Below, piece after piece: positions 17,963 to 27,442 of a stretch of 64,000 bases of DNA (its first letter is position 1; each line of letters begins with the position of its first letter). This DNA comes from Mycobacterium sp. IS-1742. Its GTDB lineage: Bacteria > Actinomycetota > Actinomycetes > Mycobacteriales > Mycobacteriaceae. The stretch is from contig NZ_LQIV01000001.1 of the NCBI RefSeq assembly GCF_001500125.1, positions 62,001 to 126,000 of the forward strand. Direction: 5' to 3'. The notes under the pieces are model-generated. The model worked only from the letters and a program-made list of their open reading frames with translations. It did not search any database and had not been told where the DNA came from. The translations under genes were made by a program, and so were the position numbers.

Positions 17963-18017
17963 CAGAAGCCTCGGAGAGGACCAATGACAGAGGTCTCGGG
18001 AGGACCGATGACAGATG
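17944..18017 (+). repeat. Tandem repeat of a ribosome-site/start-codon module
   Basis: Three near-identical units of 25, 25 and 24 bp lie at 17944-17968, 17969-17993 and 17994-18017, with a degenerate fourth following. Each holds a GGAGAGGA or GGGAGGA ribosome site followed by ATGACAGA. The first unit contains the TetR stop overlapping an ATG (CAATGA). It appears to be a duplicated stop/start junction leading to the cyp123 GTG at 18033. Confidence 0.8.
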
Positions 18018-18036
18018 CTTGGGAGACGCACAGTGA
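17959..18036 (+). CDS. Possible 25-codon leader/bridging ORF before cyp123
   Basis: From the ATG that overlaps the TetR stop, a 25-codon frame (MTEASERTNDRGLG...) stays open through the tandem repeat. It ends at TGA 18034-18036, overlapping the cyp123 GTG (GTGA). It may simply carry ribosomes across the repeat. A second frame from ATG 17984 ends inside cyp123 at 18046. Both have good ribosome sites. Confidence 0.35.
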   Translation: MTEASERTNDRGLGRTDDRCLGDAQ

Positions 18037-19238
18037 CGACCACTGACGTGACACTCGACCCGTACGACTACGACTTCCACGAAGATCCGTACCCGTACTA
18101 CCAGCGGTTGCGCGACGACGCTCCGCTCTACCGCAACGAGGAACTGGGCTTCTGGGCGCTGTCGCGCCATGCCGACGTGCTGCAGGGCTTCCGTAACAGC
18201 ACCACGCTGTCGAACAAGTTCGGCGTCTCACTGGATCCGGCGTCGCGGGGTCCGCACGCGTCGAAGACGATGTCGTTCCTGGCGATGGACGATCCCGACC
18301 ATCTGCGGTTGCGCACGCTGGTCTCCAAGGGCTTCACCCCGCGGCGCATCCGCGAACTCGAACCGCGCGTCACCGAGATCGCGGTCCAGCACCTGGACGC
18401 GATGCTCGAGAACGCCGGCGACGGAACCGTGGACTACGTCGACGAATTCGCCGGCAAACTGCCCATGGACGTCATCTCGGAGTTGATGGGTGTCCCCGCC
18501 GCCGACCGCGTGCAGGTGCGGGCCTGGGCGGACGCGGTGATGCACCGCGAGGAGGGCGTCACCGACGTCCCCGCCTCCGCGGTGGAGGCGTCGCTGAACC
18601 TCATCGTCTACTACCAGGAGATGGTGGCCGAGCGGCGCAAGAAGCTGACCGACGACCTGACCTCGGCGCTGCTGGAGGCCGAGATCGACGGGGACAGCCT
18701 CACCGACGACGAGATCATCGGCTTCATGTTCCTGATGGTCATCGCCGGTAACGAGACGACCACCAAACTGCTTGCCAACGCGGCATTCTGGGGGCACCGC
18801 AACCCCGACCAGCTGGCGCCGGTGTATCAGGACCTCGACCGCGTTCCCCTCTGGGTGGAGGAGACGCTGCGCTACGACACGTCGAGCCAGATCCTGGCCC
18901 GCACCGTCGCCGGTGAGCTCACGCTCTACGACACCCGGATCCCCGACGGCGACGTGTTGCTGCTGCTGCCCGGGTCGGCGCACCGAGACGAGCGTGTCTT
19001 CGACAAGCCCGACGACTACGTCATCGGACGCGAGATCGGGTCCAAGCTCATGAGTTTCGGTAGCGGAGCGCACTTCTGTCTCGGTGCGCACCTGGCGCGT
19101 ATGGAGGCGCGCGTGGCGCTGGCCGAGTTGTTCAAGCGCATCCGCGGATACGAGGTGGACGAGGCCAACGCGGTCCGCGTCCACTCGAGCAATGTGCGTG
19201 GATTCGCCCACCTTCCGATACACGTGGAGATTCGCTGA
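18033..19238 (+). CDS. cyp123: Cytochrome P450, CYP123 type
   Basis: This is a 401-residue P450 with the I-helix VIAGNETTTKLL and the haem loop MSFGSGAHFCLG, with Cys at about 349. Length and position match CYP123A1 (Rv0766c). The GTG at 18033 is preferred because GGGAG lies seven bases upstream and VTTTDVTLDPYDYDFHEDPY is the expected N-terminus. It overlaps the next SDR gene by one base (TGATG). Electrons may come from the ferredoxin at 21419 in the same operon. The substrate is unknown; co-transcription with CYP51 hints at sterol-like or lipid substrates. Confidence 0.92.
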   Translation: MTTTDVTLDPYDYDFHEDPYPYYQRLRDDAPLYRNEELGFWALSRHADVLQGFRNSTTLSNKFGVSLDPASRGPHASKTMSFLAMDDPDHLRLRTLVSKGFTPRRIRELEPRVTEIAVQHLDAMLENAGDGTVDYVDEFAGKLPMDVISELMGVPAADRVQVRAWADAVMHREEGVTDVPASAVEASLNLIVYYQEMVAERRKKLTDDLTSALLEAEIDGDSLTDDEIIGFMFLMVIAGNETTTKLLANAAFWGHRNPDQLAPVYQDLDRVPLWVEETLRYDTSSQILARTVAGELTLYDTRIPDGDVLLLLPGSAHRDERVFDKPDDYVIGREIGSKLMSFGSGAHFCLGAHLARMEARVALAELFKRIRGYEVDEANAVRVHSSNVRGFAHLPIHVEIR

Positions 19239-20058
19239 TGCCCCGTTTTGATCCCCTGCCCGACCGTCGCCCCGCGCTGGTGGCCGGCGCCTCCTCCGGC
19301 ATCGGCGCGGCGACCGCGATCGAGCTTGCCGCGCGCGGCTTCCCGGTGGCACTCGGAGCCCGCAGGGTAGAGAAGTGCCAGGAGATCGTCGACACCATCC
19401 GCGCCGAGGGCGGCGAGGCCATCGCGGTACACCTCGACGTCACCGATCCGGATTCGGTGAAGGCCGCCGTGGAGCAGACGACTTCCGAGCTCGGCGACAT
19501 CGAGGTGTTGGTCGCCGGCGCCGGCGACACGTACTTCGGCAAGCTGGCCGACATCAGCACCGAACAGTTCGAATCCCAGGTGCAGATCCATCTGATCGGC
19601 GCCAACCGCGTGGCCTCGGCGGTGCTGCCCGGCATGATCGCTCGTCGGCGCGGCGATCTCATCTTCGTCGGATCCGATGTGGCGCTGCGTCAGCGGCCGC
19701 ACATGGGCGCCTACGGCGCCGCCAAGGCCGCCCTGGTCGCGATGGTCACCAACCTGCAGATGGAACTCGAGGGCACCGGCGTGCGCGCCTCGATCGTCCA
19801 TCCCGGACCGACGAAGACGTCGATGGGCTGGAGCCTGCCCGCCGAGCTGATCGGGCCGGCGCTCGAGGACTGGGCCAAGTGGGGTCAGGCACGGCACGAC
19901 TACTTCCTGCGCGCCGCGGATCTGGCCCGGGCCATCACGTTCGTCGCCGAGACCCCCCGCGGCGGCTTCATCGCGAACATGGAACTGCAGCCCGAGGCCC
20001 CGCTCGCGGACGGCCCCGAGGAACGCCGGCAGCTGAAGCTCAACGAGGAGAATCTGAC

Positions 20059-20062
<4 letters not shown>
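19238..20062 (+). CDS. Short-chain dehydrogenase/reductase (Rv0765c-like)
   Basis: This 274-residue SDR has the cofactor loop AGASSGIGAAT and GARRVEKC after beta-2, where arginines suggest NADP preference. Its catalytic motif is AYGAAKAAL. It sits between cyp123 (TGATG overlap) and cyp51 (GTGA overlap), so the three are tightly coupled in translation. Because CYP51 products and P450 alcohols need redox handling, a role as a partner reductase or dehydrogenase is plausible but unproven. Confidence 0.9.
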
Positions 20063-21628
<1,566 letters not shown>

Positions 21629-21630
21629 CA

Positions 21631-22170
21631 ATGGCGTCACGCGAGGAACTCGAGGATTGGGTCGAGCGCTGGCTCAAGGCCAATCAGGACGCGGAGGCGG
21701 CCGGTGACTGGAAACCGCTGGCGGAGTTCTACACCGACGACGCCACCTACGGCTGGAACATCGGCCCCAAGGAAGACGTCATGTGCGTCGGCAAGAAAGA
21801 GATCGCCGAGATCGCCCTCGGCCTGGAGATGGAGGGCCTGGAGAACTGGGTCTACGAGTACCAGAGGACGCTGATCGACGAGAAGCAGAACGAGATCGTC
21901 GGATTCTGGAAGCAGATCGCCAACAGAAGCGACGGCACCCGTGCGGAGATCTACGGCATCGGCGGCAGTTGGTTCCGGCTCAACGACCAACTGCTCATCG
22001 AGTGGCAGCGCGACTTCTTCGACTTCGGCCACGTGGCGAAGGGGTACGCGAAGCTGATCGAGTCCGGGGACCTCACCCCGACCATGCAGAAGCGCATCGA
22101 GCGGTCGCTGTCGGGTGAGAGGCTGCCCGGCTACTACCCGCTGGGGCAGTCACCCGTCCCGATCTGGTGA
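21631..22170 (+). CDS. NTF2/SnoaL-like protein (Rv0762c-like)
   Basis: This 179-residue protein is one cone-shaped SnoaL/NTF2-like domain: LAEFYTDDATYGWNIGPKED, then GLENWVYEYQRTLID and IVGFWKQIANR. The start at 21631 lies 2 bp after the ferredoxin stop, with GGAGAAGGAGA upstream overlapping the ferredoxin's last codons. The family includes isomerases, hydrolases and binding proteins, and nothing fixes the activity. It is the fifth gene of the cyp123-cyp51 operon. The C-terminal GYYPLGQSPVPIW tail lies outside the core fold. Confidence 0.85.
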   Translation: MASREELEDWVERWLKANQDAEAAGDWKPLAEFYTDDATYGWNIGPKEDVMCVGKKEIAEIALGLEMEGLENWVYEYQRTLIDEKQNEIVGFWKQIANRSDGTRAEIYGIGGSWFRLNDQLLIEWQRDFFDFGHVAKGYAKLIESGDLTPTMQKRIERSLSGERLPGYYPLGQSPVPIW

Positions 22171-22271
22171 CCCCGGCGACGGATGTGTAGTTTGACACCC
22201 GTCGAGAGATCCGCTGAGATCCACGTCACTAGGCTGGTGGCCGAGACGTTCTCCGAAGGAAAGCAGGCAAC

Positions 22272-23399
22272 ATGAAGACCAAGGGCGCCCTCATCTGGGA
22301 GTTCAACAAACCGTGGTCGATCGAGGAGATCGAGATCGGCGACCCGGTTCAGGACGAAGTCAAGATCCGGATGGAAGCGTCGGGCATGTGCCACTCCGAC
22401 CACCACCTGGTCACCGGCGGTATCCCGATGGCCGGCTTCCCGGTGCTCGGCGGGCACGAGGGCGCCGGCGTCGTCACCGAGGTGGGACCGGGCGTGGAGG
22501 ACCTCGCCCCCGGCGACCACGTCGTGCTGTCGTTCATCCCGTCCTGCGGCCGCTGTCCGTCGTGTCAGGCGGGCCTGCGCAACCTGTGCGATCTGGGCGC
22601 CGGTCTGCTCAACGGGACCGCGGTCTCCGACGGCACCCACCGCATCCACGCCAACGGACAACCGGTCTTCCCCATGACCCTGCTGGGCACGTTCAGCCCG
22701 TACATGGTCGTGCACAAGAGCTCCGTGGTGAAGATCGATCCGTCGGTGCCGTTCGAGGTCGCCTGCCTGGTCGGCTGCGGTGTCACCACCGGCTACGGCT
22801 CGGCCGTGCGGGCCGGTGACATCCGGCCCGGCGACGACGTCGCGGTGGTCGGCGTCGGCGGTGTCGGCATGTCCGCGCTGCAGGGCGCGGTCAACGCGGG
22901 CGCGCGCAACGTCTTCGTCATCGAACCGGTCGAGTGGAAGCGCGACGCCGCGCTGAAGTTCGGCGGCACCCACGCCTACCCCGACCTGGAGTCGGCGTTC
23001 GCCGGCATCGCGGAGGTCACCCAGGGGCTGATGGCCAAGAAGGTCATCGTCACCGTCGGCGAACTGCACGGCAACGACGTCGACAACTACGTGAACCTCA
23101 CGTCGAAGGGCGGCACCTGCGTGCTGACCGCCATCGGCAGCATGCTCGACACCCAGGTGACGCTGAACCTCGCGATGCTGACCCTGCTGCAGAAGAACCT
23201 GCAGGGCACCATCTTCGGTGGCGGCAACCCGCACTTCGACATCCCGCAGCTGCTGTCGATGTACAAGGCGGGCAAGCTCAACCTCGACGACATGATCACC
23301 CGGCAGTACAAGCTGGAGCAGATCAATGAAGGCTACTCGGACATGTTGGAGGGCAAGAACATCCGCGGCGTCATCCGCTACACCGACAACGACTGGTAA
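22272..23399 (+). CDS. adhB: NDMA-dependent zinc alcohol dehydrogenase
   Basis: This 375-residue class III-like alcohol dehydrogenase is equal in length to M. tuberculosis AdhB (Rv0761c). Catalytic zinc ligands lie in GMCHSDHHL and GGHEGAGVV, the structural zinc cysteines in SCGRCPSCQAGLRNLC, and the Rossmann motif is VGVGGVGMSA. The family is named for nitroso-dimethylaniline dependence, and its members keep their nicotinamide cofactor bound. The ATG has AAGGAAAGCAGG upstream. A 101 bp gap from the previous gene, with no clear promoter, may hold an internal one. It may oxidise alcohols made by the upstream P450s; that link is inference. Confidence 0.93.
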   Translation: MKTKGALIWEFNKPWSIEEIEIGDPVQDEVKIRMEASGMCHSDHHLVTGGIPMAGFPVLGGHEGAGVVTEVGPGVEDLAPGDHVVLSFIPSCGRCPSCQAGLRNLCDLGAGLLNGTAVSDGTHRIHANGQPVFPMTLLGTFSPYMVVHKSSVVKIDPSVPFEVACLVGCGVTTGYGSAVRAGDIRPGDDVAVVGVGGVGMSALQGAVNAGARNVFVIEPVEWKRDAALKFGGTHAYPDLESAFAGIAEVTQGLMAKKVIVTVGELHGNDVDNYVNLTSKGGTCVLTAIGSMLDTQVTLNLAMLTLLQKNLQGTIFGGGNPHFDIPQLLSMYKAGKLNLDDMITRQYKLEQINEGYSDMLEGKNIRGVIRYTDNDW

Positions 23400-23402
23400 G
23401 CC

Positions 23403-23828
23403 ATGACCACGGTCGAGCAGTCTCCGGTGGTCGCAGCGTCGCGCGCGTCGTGGCGCTGCGTCCAGTCCGGCGACAAAGAGGGCTGGCTGGCCCTGATGGC
23501 CGACGACGTCGTCATCGAGGACCCGATCGGCGAGGCGGTCACCAACCCGGACGGCAACGGGGTGCGCGGCAAGGACGCCGTCGCGGCGTTCTACGACGCC
23601 AACATCGGCCCGAACACGCTCACGGTCACCTGTGAGGCGACGTTCCCGTCCAGTTCTCCGTCGGAGATCGCCTACATCCTGGTGTTGCGCACCGAGTTCC
23701 CGAACGGCTTCGTCGCGACCGTCCGCGGGGTGTTCACCTACCGGGTCGACCAGAGCGGCCTCATCACGAACCTGCGTGGCTACTGGAACATGAATTCGAT
23801 GACCTTCGAAGAGGCCCAGGGCGATTAG
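23403..23828 (+). CDS. Ketosteroid isomerase-like SnoaL protein (Rv0760c-like)
   Basis: This 141-residue protein has the delta-5-3-ketosteroid isomerase fold: the N-terminal helix SRASWRCVQSGDKEGWLALM, then ADDVVIEDPIG and a C-terminal sheet ending in [16 protein letters not shown]. tuberculosis Rv0760c has this fold and binds steroids, though clear isomerase activity has not been shown to my knowledge. It follows adhB by 3 bp. Its stop overlaps the proposed ATT start of the next SDR gene. Confidence 0.88.
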   Translation: MTTVEQSPVVAASRASWRCVQSGDKEGWLALMADDVVIEDPIGEAVTNPDGNGVRGKDAVAAFYDANIGPNTLTVTCEATFPSSSPSEIAYILVLRTEFPNGFVATVRGVFTYRVDQSGLITNLRGYWNMNSMTFEEAQGD

Positions 23829-24690
23829 CGGGTCACGACCGCTGGCGGGCCGCGGCGCGGTCGTCGTCGGTGGTTCTCGCGGTATCGGCCTCGCGGTGGC
23901 CGAACTGCTCTCGGCACAGGGCGCCGGGGTGGTGGTCAGTGGACGCGACGCCGATGCCGTCGACCGCGCCGCGCAACGAATCTCGGGTGTCGGCTGTGCG
24001 GGTTCGCCCGCCGACCCCGAGACGGCCGACGCACTGGTCGAACGGTGTGTGCGCGAATTCGGGCGCATCGACATCCTGGTCAACTGTGCGGGTACCGCGG
24101 AGCCGCCCGGTTCGTCGATCCTCAACGTCAGCTCGGCTCAGTTCCGAGACCTGCTCGACGCGCATCTGGGCACGGTGTTCGAGACGTGCCGGGCCGCCGC
24201 GCCGCGCATGGTGGCGCAGGGCGGTGGAGCGATCGTCAACACGAGTTCGTTCGCCTTCCTCGGCGACTACGGCGGCACCGGATACCCGGCGGGCAAGGGG
24301 GCGGTCAACGGGCTGACATCGGCGATCGCCGCGGAGCTCAAGGAGCACGGCGTGCGCGCGAACGTGGTGTGCCCGGGCGCCAGGACCCGGCTGTCGACCG
24401 GCGCCGGATACGAGTCGCACGTCACGGAGTTGAACCGCCGCGGCCTGCTCGACGACGTGAGTCTGCAGGGCGCCCTGGACGCCGCCCCGCCCGAGTACGT
24501 GGCGCCCACGTACGCCTACCTGGTCAGCGACCACGCCCGGGACGTGACCGGCCGGATCTTCATCGCGGCCGGTGGGTTCGTCGGCGAGTTCGCCCGGCAG
24601 TCCCCCGGCTTGCTCGGGTACCGCGACCACCACGACTCGCCGCCGTGGACCGTGGAGGAACTGCACGAGCTGATCTCCCGTCGAGTGTGA
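23824..24690 (+). CDS. Short-chain dehydrogenase with non-canonical start
   Basis: This SDR of about 288 residues has the cofactor motif [13 protein letters not shown], the NCAG motif and catalytic GYPAGKGAV. The first standard in-frame start, GTG 23896, lies after the GGSRGIG motif and would destroy the cofactor site. No ATG, GTG or TTG exists between the in-frame stop at 23800 and that point. ATT 23824 overlaps the previous stop (ATTAG), has GAAGAGG nine bases upstream, and looks like an ATG changed to ATT; CTG 23842 is the alternative. The gene ends inside an inverted repeat that supplies its last codons (CGA GTG TGA). It is additional relative to M. tuberculosis, where Rv0760c adjoins Rv0759c. 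Confidence 0.82.
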   Translation: MSGSRPLAGRGAVVVGGSRGIGLAVAELLSAQGAGVVVSGRDADAVDRAAQRISGVGCAGSPADPETADALVERCVREFGRIDILVNCAGTAEPPGSSILNVSSAQFRDLLDAHLGTVFETCRAAAPRMVAQGGGAIVNTSSFAFLGDYGGTGYPAGKGAVNGLTSAIAAELKEHGVRANVVCPGARTRLSTGAGYESHVTELNRRGLLDDVSLQGALDAAPPEYVAPTYAYLVSDHARDVTGRIFIAAGGFVGEFARQSPGLLGYRDHHDSPPWTVEELHELISRRV

Positions 24691-24738
24691 ACTCACTGCG
24701 AGAATCCGGCCCGTTCTTCGCAGTCAGCGCACATTCGG
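24682..24738. repeat. Two-part inverted repeat (GAGTGTGAA/GCGA family), supplies a stop codon
   Basis: Left arm from 24682 (CGAGTGTGAACTCACTGCGA) pairs imperfectly with the right part ending GCGCACATTCGG at 24737. The stop TGA of the SDR (24688-24690) lies inside the left arm. It probably acts as a terminator or processing hairpin between the SDR and HIT genes. Confidence 0.65.
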
Positions 24739-24766
24739 CGGGTGGAGCCTCACTATGCTCGGGGCC

Positions 24767-25171
24767 ATGGCGACCGTCTTCACGAAGATCATCAACGGGG
24801 AACTGCCGGGCCGATTCGTCTACGAGGACGACGACATCGTCGCGTTCCTCACCATCCAGCCGATGACGCAGGGGCACACGTTGGTGGTGCCGCGCGCGGA
24901 GATCGACCAGTGGCAGGACATCGAACCCCCCGTGTTCGCCCGCGTGATGGAGGTGTCACAGCTGATCGGCAAGGCCGTCGTCAAGGCCTTCGGCGCCGCA
25001 CGCGCAGGCGTCATCATCGCCGGCCTCGAAGTGCCGCACCTGCACGTGCACGTCTTTCCCGCCTACAACCTCACCGACTTCGGGTTCGCGCACGTCGAGC
25101 AAAACCCGTCGCCGGAGTCCCTCGACGAGGCCCAGGCCAAGATCAAAGCCGCGCTCGCCGAACTCGTGTGA
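24767..25171 (+). CDS. HIT family nucleotide hydrolase (Rv0759c-like)
   Basis: This 134-residue histidine-triad protein has [17 protein letters not shown] at the start, LVVPRAEID in the core and the catalytic triad [11 protein letters not shown] proteins hydrolyse dinucleoside or nucleoside-phosphoramidate compounds. The start at 24767 gives the family N-terminus [11 protein letters not shown] 24755, with GGTGGAG seven bases upstream, would add four residues and is possible. It converges on phoR with only 3 bp between stops, as in M. tuberculosis. Confidence 0.93.
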   Translation: MATVFTKIINGELPGRFVYEDDDIVAFLTIQPMTQGHTLVVPRAEIDQWQDIEPPVFARVMEVSQLIGKAVVKAFGAARAGVIIAGLEVPHLHVHVFPAYNLTDFGFAHVEQNPSPESLDEAQAKIKAALAELV

Positions 25172-25174
25172 CAG

Positions 25175-26596
25175 TCAGGCGGTTTCGACCGGAACGTCGC
25201 TGAAGCGCGGCAGGTTGACCGTGAAGCGGCAGCCCCGCCCGGGCGCCGTCGTCACACGCACCGTCCCGCCGTGGGCCAGCACCAGCGAATCCACGATCGA
25301 CAGCCCGAGCCCGGTCCCGCCGCTCTCCCTGGCCCGGGACGAGTCGGTGCGATAGAAGCGCTCGAACACCCGGCGCGCATCCTCCTCCGTCATACCGGGC
25401 CCCTCGTCGCAGACCTCCAGGACGGCGCTGTGTTCGTCCGTGCCCACCCGCACCGTGATGCCGGCGTGCTTCGGGGTGTGCTGCAACGCATTGGCGACGA
25501 GATTGCCCAGCACCTGCCGCAATCGCGCTTCGTCACCGAGAACCTCTGGCGTCCCCGGGCCGTCGAGCACCTGCAGCGTGATCGTGCGCTCGGGCGCGAT
25601 GGACTGTGCATCGTGGACCGCGTCGGTGGCCAGCGTGAGCAGGTCCACCCGATGCCGCTCGAGCGGTCGCTGCGCGTCGAGACGCGCCAGCAGCAGCAGA
25701 TCCTCGACCAGCAGGCCCATCCGGCGCGATTCGCTCTCGATGCGGTTCATCAGCATCTCGACGTCGCGGGCGGCGCCCTGGCGGTACAGCTCGGCGAACC
25801 CGCGGATCGTGGTCAGCGGCGTGCGCAACTCGTGGCTGGCGTCGGTGATGAATCGGCGCATCCGCTCCTCCGAGGTGCGTGCGGCGTCCGCCGACGACTC
25901 CGATGACGCGACGGCCCGCTGGATCTGGGCCAGCATTCCGTTGAGCGCCAACGACAGTCGCCCCACCTCCGTGCGCGGATCCCGCTGGGGCACCCGACGG
26001 TCGAGTTGACCCGCCGCGATCGCCGCCGCCGTCTCCTCGACCTCCGCGAGCGGACGCAGGCTGCGGTGCACCACCGCATAACCCGCGACTCCGAGCACCA
26101 GCAGCACCGCCGCGCCGATACCCACCTGCGACCACACCAGGGCGCGCACCGTCGACTGCACTTCCGACAGGTCGATCGCCACCGTGGTCAGCGCACCGCC
26201 GCGGCCGCGGACGGTCATCGCGCGCCACTGAACGTCGGAGTGGTTCACCGACCCGACGGTGACCGGGACAGGGCCGACGTCGTTGGAGGCCGGCAGGACC
26301 GGTTCGGCCTCGCGGTCGTTGACCGCTGTCCACATCCGTCCGTCGGGCCCGGTGCCGCGCACATAGAAGTTCGACGGCGGCCGGGCCGGGTTGGGTCCTG
26401 CCAGCGGCCGCGCGGGCAGCTGTCGCGGCGCTTGGGCCCAACTGCGCGAGGCGTCGAGCAGGGTCTGGTCCACCCGGCTCTCCAGGCTGTGCCGCATGAT
26501 CGACGTCACCGCGATACCGGAGGCGAGCAGCCCCAACGCCACGAGCACCAGCGTCGCGGCCACCAGGCCGAGCCACAGTGGCACACCCCCGCGCAC
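25175..26596 (-). CDS. phoR: Sensor histidine kinase PhoR
   Basis: This 473-residue membrane kinase pairs with PhoP. It has TM1 at about residues 8-30, a periplasmic sensor to about 150, TM2 at 153-176 and a HAMP region (SLRPLAEVEETAAAIAAGQL). The phospho-acceptor box ITDASHELRTPLTTI has His255, followed by the ATP-binding NLVANALQHTP, DEGPGM and GGTGLGLSIVD. The GTG at 26596 is preferred because it gives the known N-terminal architecture and because the stop of a mini-ORF overlaps it (TAGTG). In M. tuberculosis PhoPR responds to acid pH and controls cell-wall lipids and virulence genes; the same role here is inferred. Confidence 0.96.
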   Translation of the reverse strand: MRGGVPLWLGLVAATLVLVALGLLASGIAVTSIMRHSLESRVDQTLLDASRSWAQAPRQLPARPLAGPNPARPPSNFYVRGTGPDGRMWTAVNDREAEPVLPASNDVGPVPVTVGSVNHSDVQWRAMTVRGRGGALTTVAIDLSEVQSTVRALVWSQVGIGAAVLLVLGVAGYAVVHRSLRPLAEVEETAAAIAAGQLDRRVPQRDPRTEVGRLSLALNGMLAQIQRAVASSESSADAARTSEERMRRFITDASHELRTPLTTIRGFAELYRQGAARDVEMLMNRIESESRRMGLLVEDLLLLARLDAQRPLERHRVDLLTLATDAVHDAQSIAPERTITLQVLDGPGTPEVLGDEARLRQVLGNLVANALQHTPKHAGITVRVGTDEHSAVLEVCDEGPGMTEEDARRVFERFYRTDSSRARESGGTGLGLSIVDSLVLAHGGTVRVTTAPGRGCRFTVNLPRFSDVPVETA

Positions 26597-26631
26597 TACC
26601 TGGGCTTTCGGCTCTTCGCGCAAGCGCTCAT
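26596..26631 (-). CDS. Bridging mini-ORF, MSACAK type (copy 2, phoP-phoR)
   Basis: This 11-codon frame, MSACAKSRKPR, starts at an ATG overlapping the phoP stop (ATGA). It ends at a TAG whose last base is the first base of the phoR GTG (TAGTG). Its first 19 bases are identical to copy 1 at 14996. Translation of phoR would thus depend on re-initiation through this mini-ORF, giving a possible way to set the PhoP:PhoR ratio. Confidence 0.55.
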   Translation of the reverse strand: MSACAKSRKPR

Positions 26632-27347
26632 CGCGGCTCGCGCAGGACGTACCCCACCCCGCGCAGCGTGTGCAACAACCGCCGGTCACCGGTGTCGATC
26701 TTGCGACGCAGATACGACACGTAGGACTCGACGACGTTGACGTCGCCACCGAAGTCGTAGCGCCACACGTGATCGAGGATCTTGGGCTTCGACAACACGG
26801 TGCCTGCGTTGATGACGAAGTACCGCAGCAGGGTGAACTCGGTCGGCGACAGCGACACCGGTTCGCCGGCCTTCCACACCTCGTGGGTGTCCTCGTCGAG
26901 TTCGATGTCGGCGAAGCTCAGCCGCGAGGTCTTCGGTTCATCGGTCCCGCGGCCGGTGCGCCGCAGGATCACCCGCAGCCGTGCGACGACCTCTTCGAGG
27001 CTGAACGGTTTGGTGACGTAGTCGTCGCCGCCCAGGGTCAGCCCCGCGACCTTGTCCTGCAGCGAATCGCGCGCGGTCAGGAACAGGGCCGGAGCGTCGA
27101 TACCGTCGGCCCGCAGGCGGCGGAGCAGGCCGAACCCATCCATGCCGGGCATCATCACATCGAGGATCACCGCGTCGGGACGCACGTCGCGGGCCTTGTC
27201 GAGCGCGGAGGCCCCGTCGGAGGCGGTGTGCACCTCGAAACCCTGGAACTTCAGGCTGACCGACAGCAGTTCGACGATGTTGGCCTCGTCGTCGACGACG
27301 AGAACCCGCGCCTCGGGGGTGGTGTCGGGAAGTGCAGCCACGGCCAT
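26628..27347 (-). CDS. phoP: Response regulator PhoP
   Basis: This 239-residue OmpR-family regulator has a receiver domain with VLVVDDEANIVELL, the phospho-acceptor Asp63 in VILDVMMPGMDG, and Lys in TKPFSLEEV. The winged-helix DNA-binding domain (about 145-239) contains LSPTEFTLLRYFVINAG and VESYVSYLRRKID. The start at 27347 gives MAVAALPDTTPEARV, slightly shorter at the N-terminus than in M. tuberculosis. A textbook PhoP box (two 7 bp repeats, 4 bp apart) lies 46 bp upstream, so autoregulation is likely. It is divergent from the repeat-protein gene at 27443. Confidence 0.97.
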   Translation of the reverse strand: MAVAALPDTTPEARVLVVDDEANIVELLSVSLKFQGFEVHTASDGASALDKARDVRPDAVILDVMMPGMDGFGLLRRLRADGIDAPALFLTARDSLQDKVAGLTLGGDDYVTKPFSLEEVVARLRVILRRTGRGTDEPKTSRLSFADIELDEDTHEVWKAGEPVSLSPTEFTLLRYFVINAGTVLSKPKILDHVWRYDFGGDVNVVESYVSYLRRKIDTGDRRLLHTLRGVGYVLREPR

Positions 27348-27392
27348 GGACTTCAATGTCCGCCCCACGGCTTGGAGTAATGCTGCGGGTTG

Positions 27393-27410
27393 GCTGTGAG
27401 ATCTCTGTGA
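27393..27410 (-). promoter_or_regulatory. PhoP box (TCACAGA-N4-TCACAGC)
   Basis: On the minus strand the sequence reads TCACAGAGATCTCACAGC. It is a direct repeat of 7 bp with a 4 bp spacer and matches the known mycobacterial PhoP consensus TCACAGC-N4-TCACAGC with one change. It lies between phoP and the divergent gene at 27443 and could control both. Confidence 0.8.
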
Positions 27411-27442
27411 GTTCGGGCTTGCACAGTCCATAGACTGGCGGC

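Noticed and set aside
22192..22235. Possible sigma-70-like promoter before adhB (TTGACA at 22192, TAGGCT at 22230)
   Set aside because: The spacer is about 32 bp, too long, and no suitable -10 lies at 16-19 bp from TTGACA.
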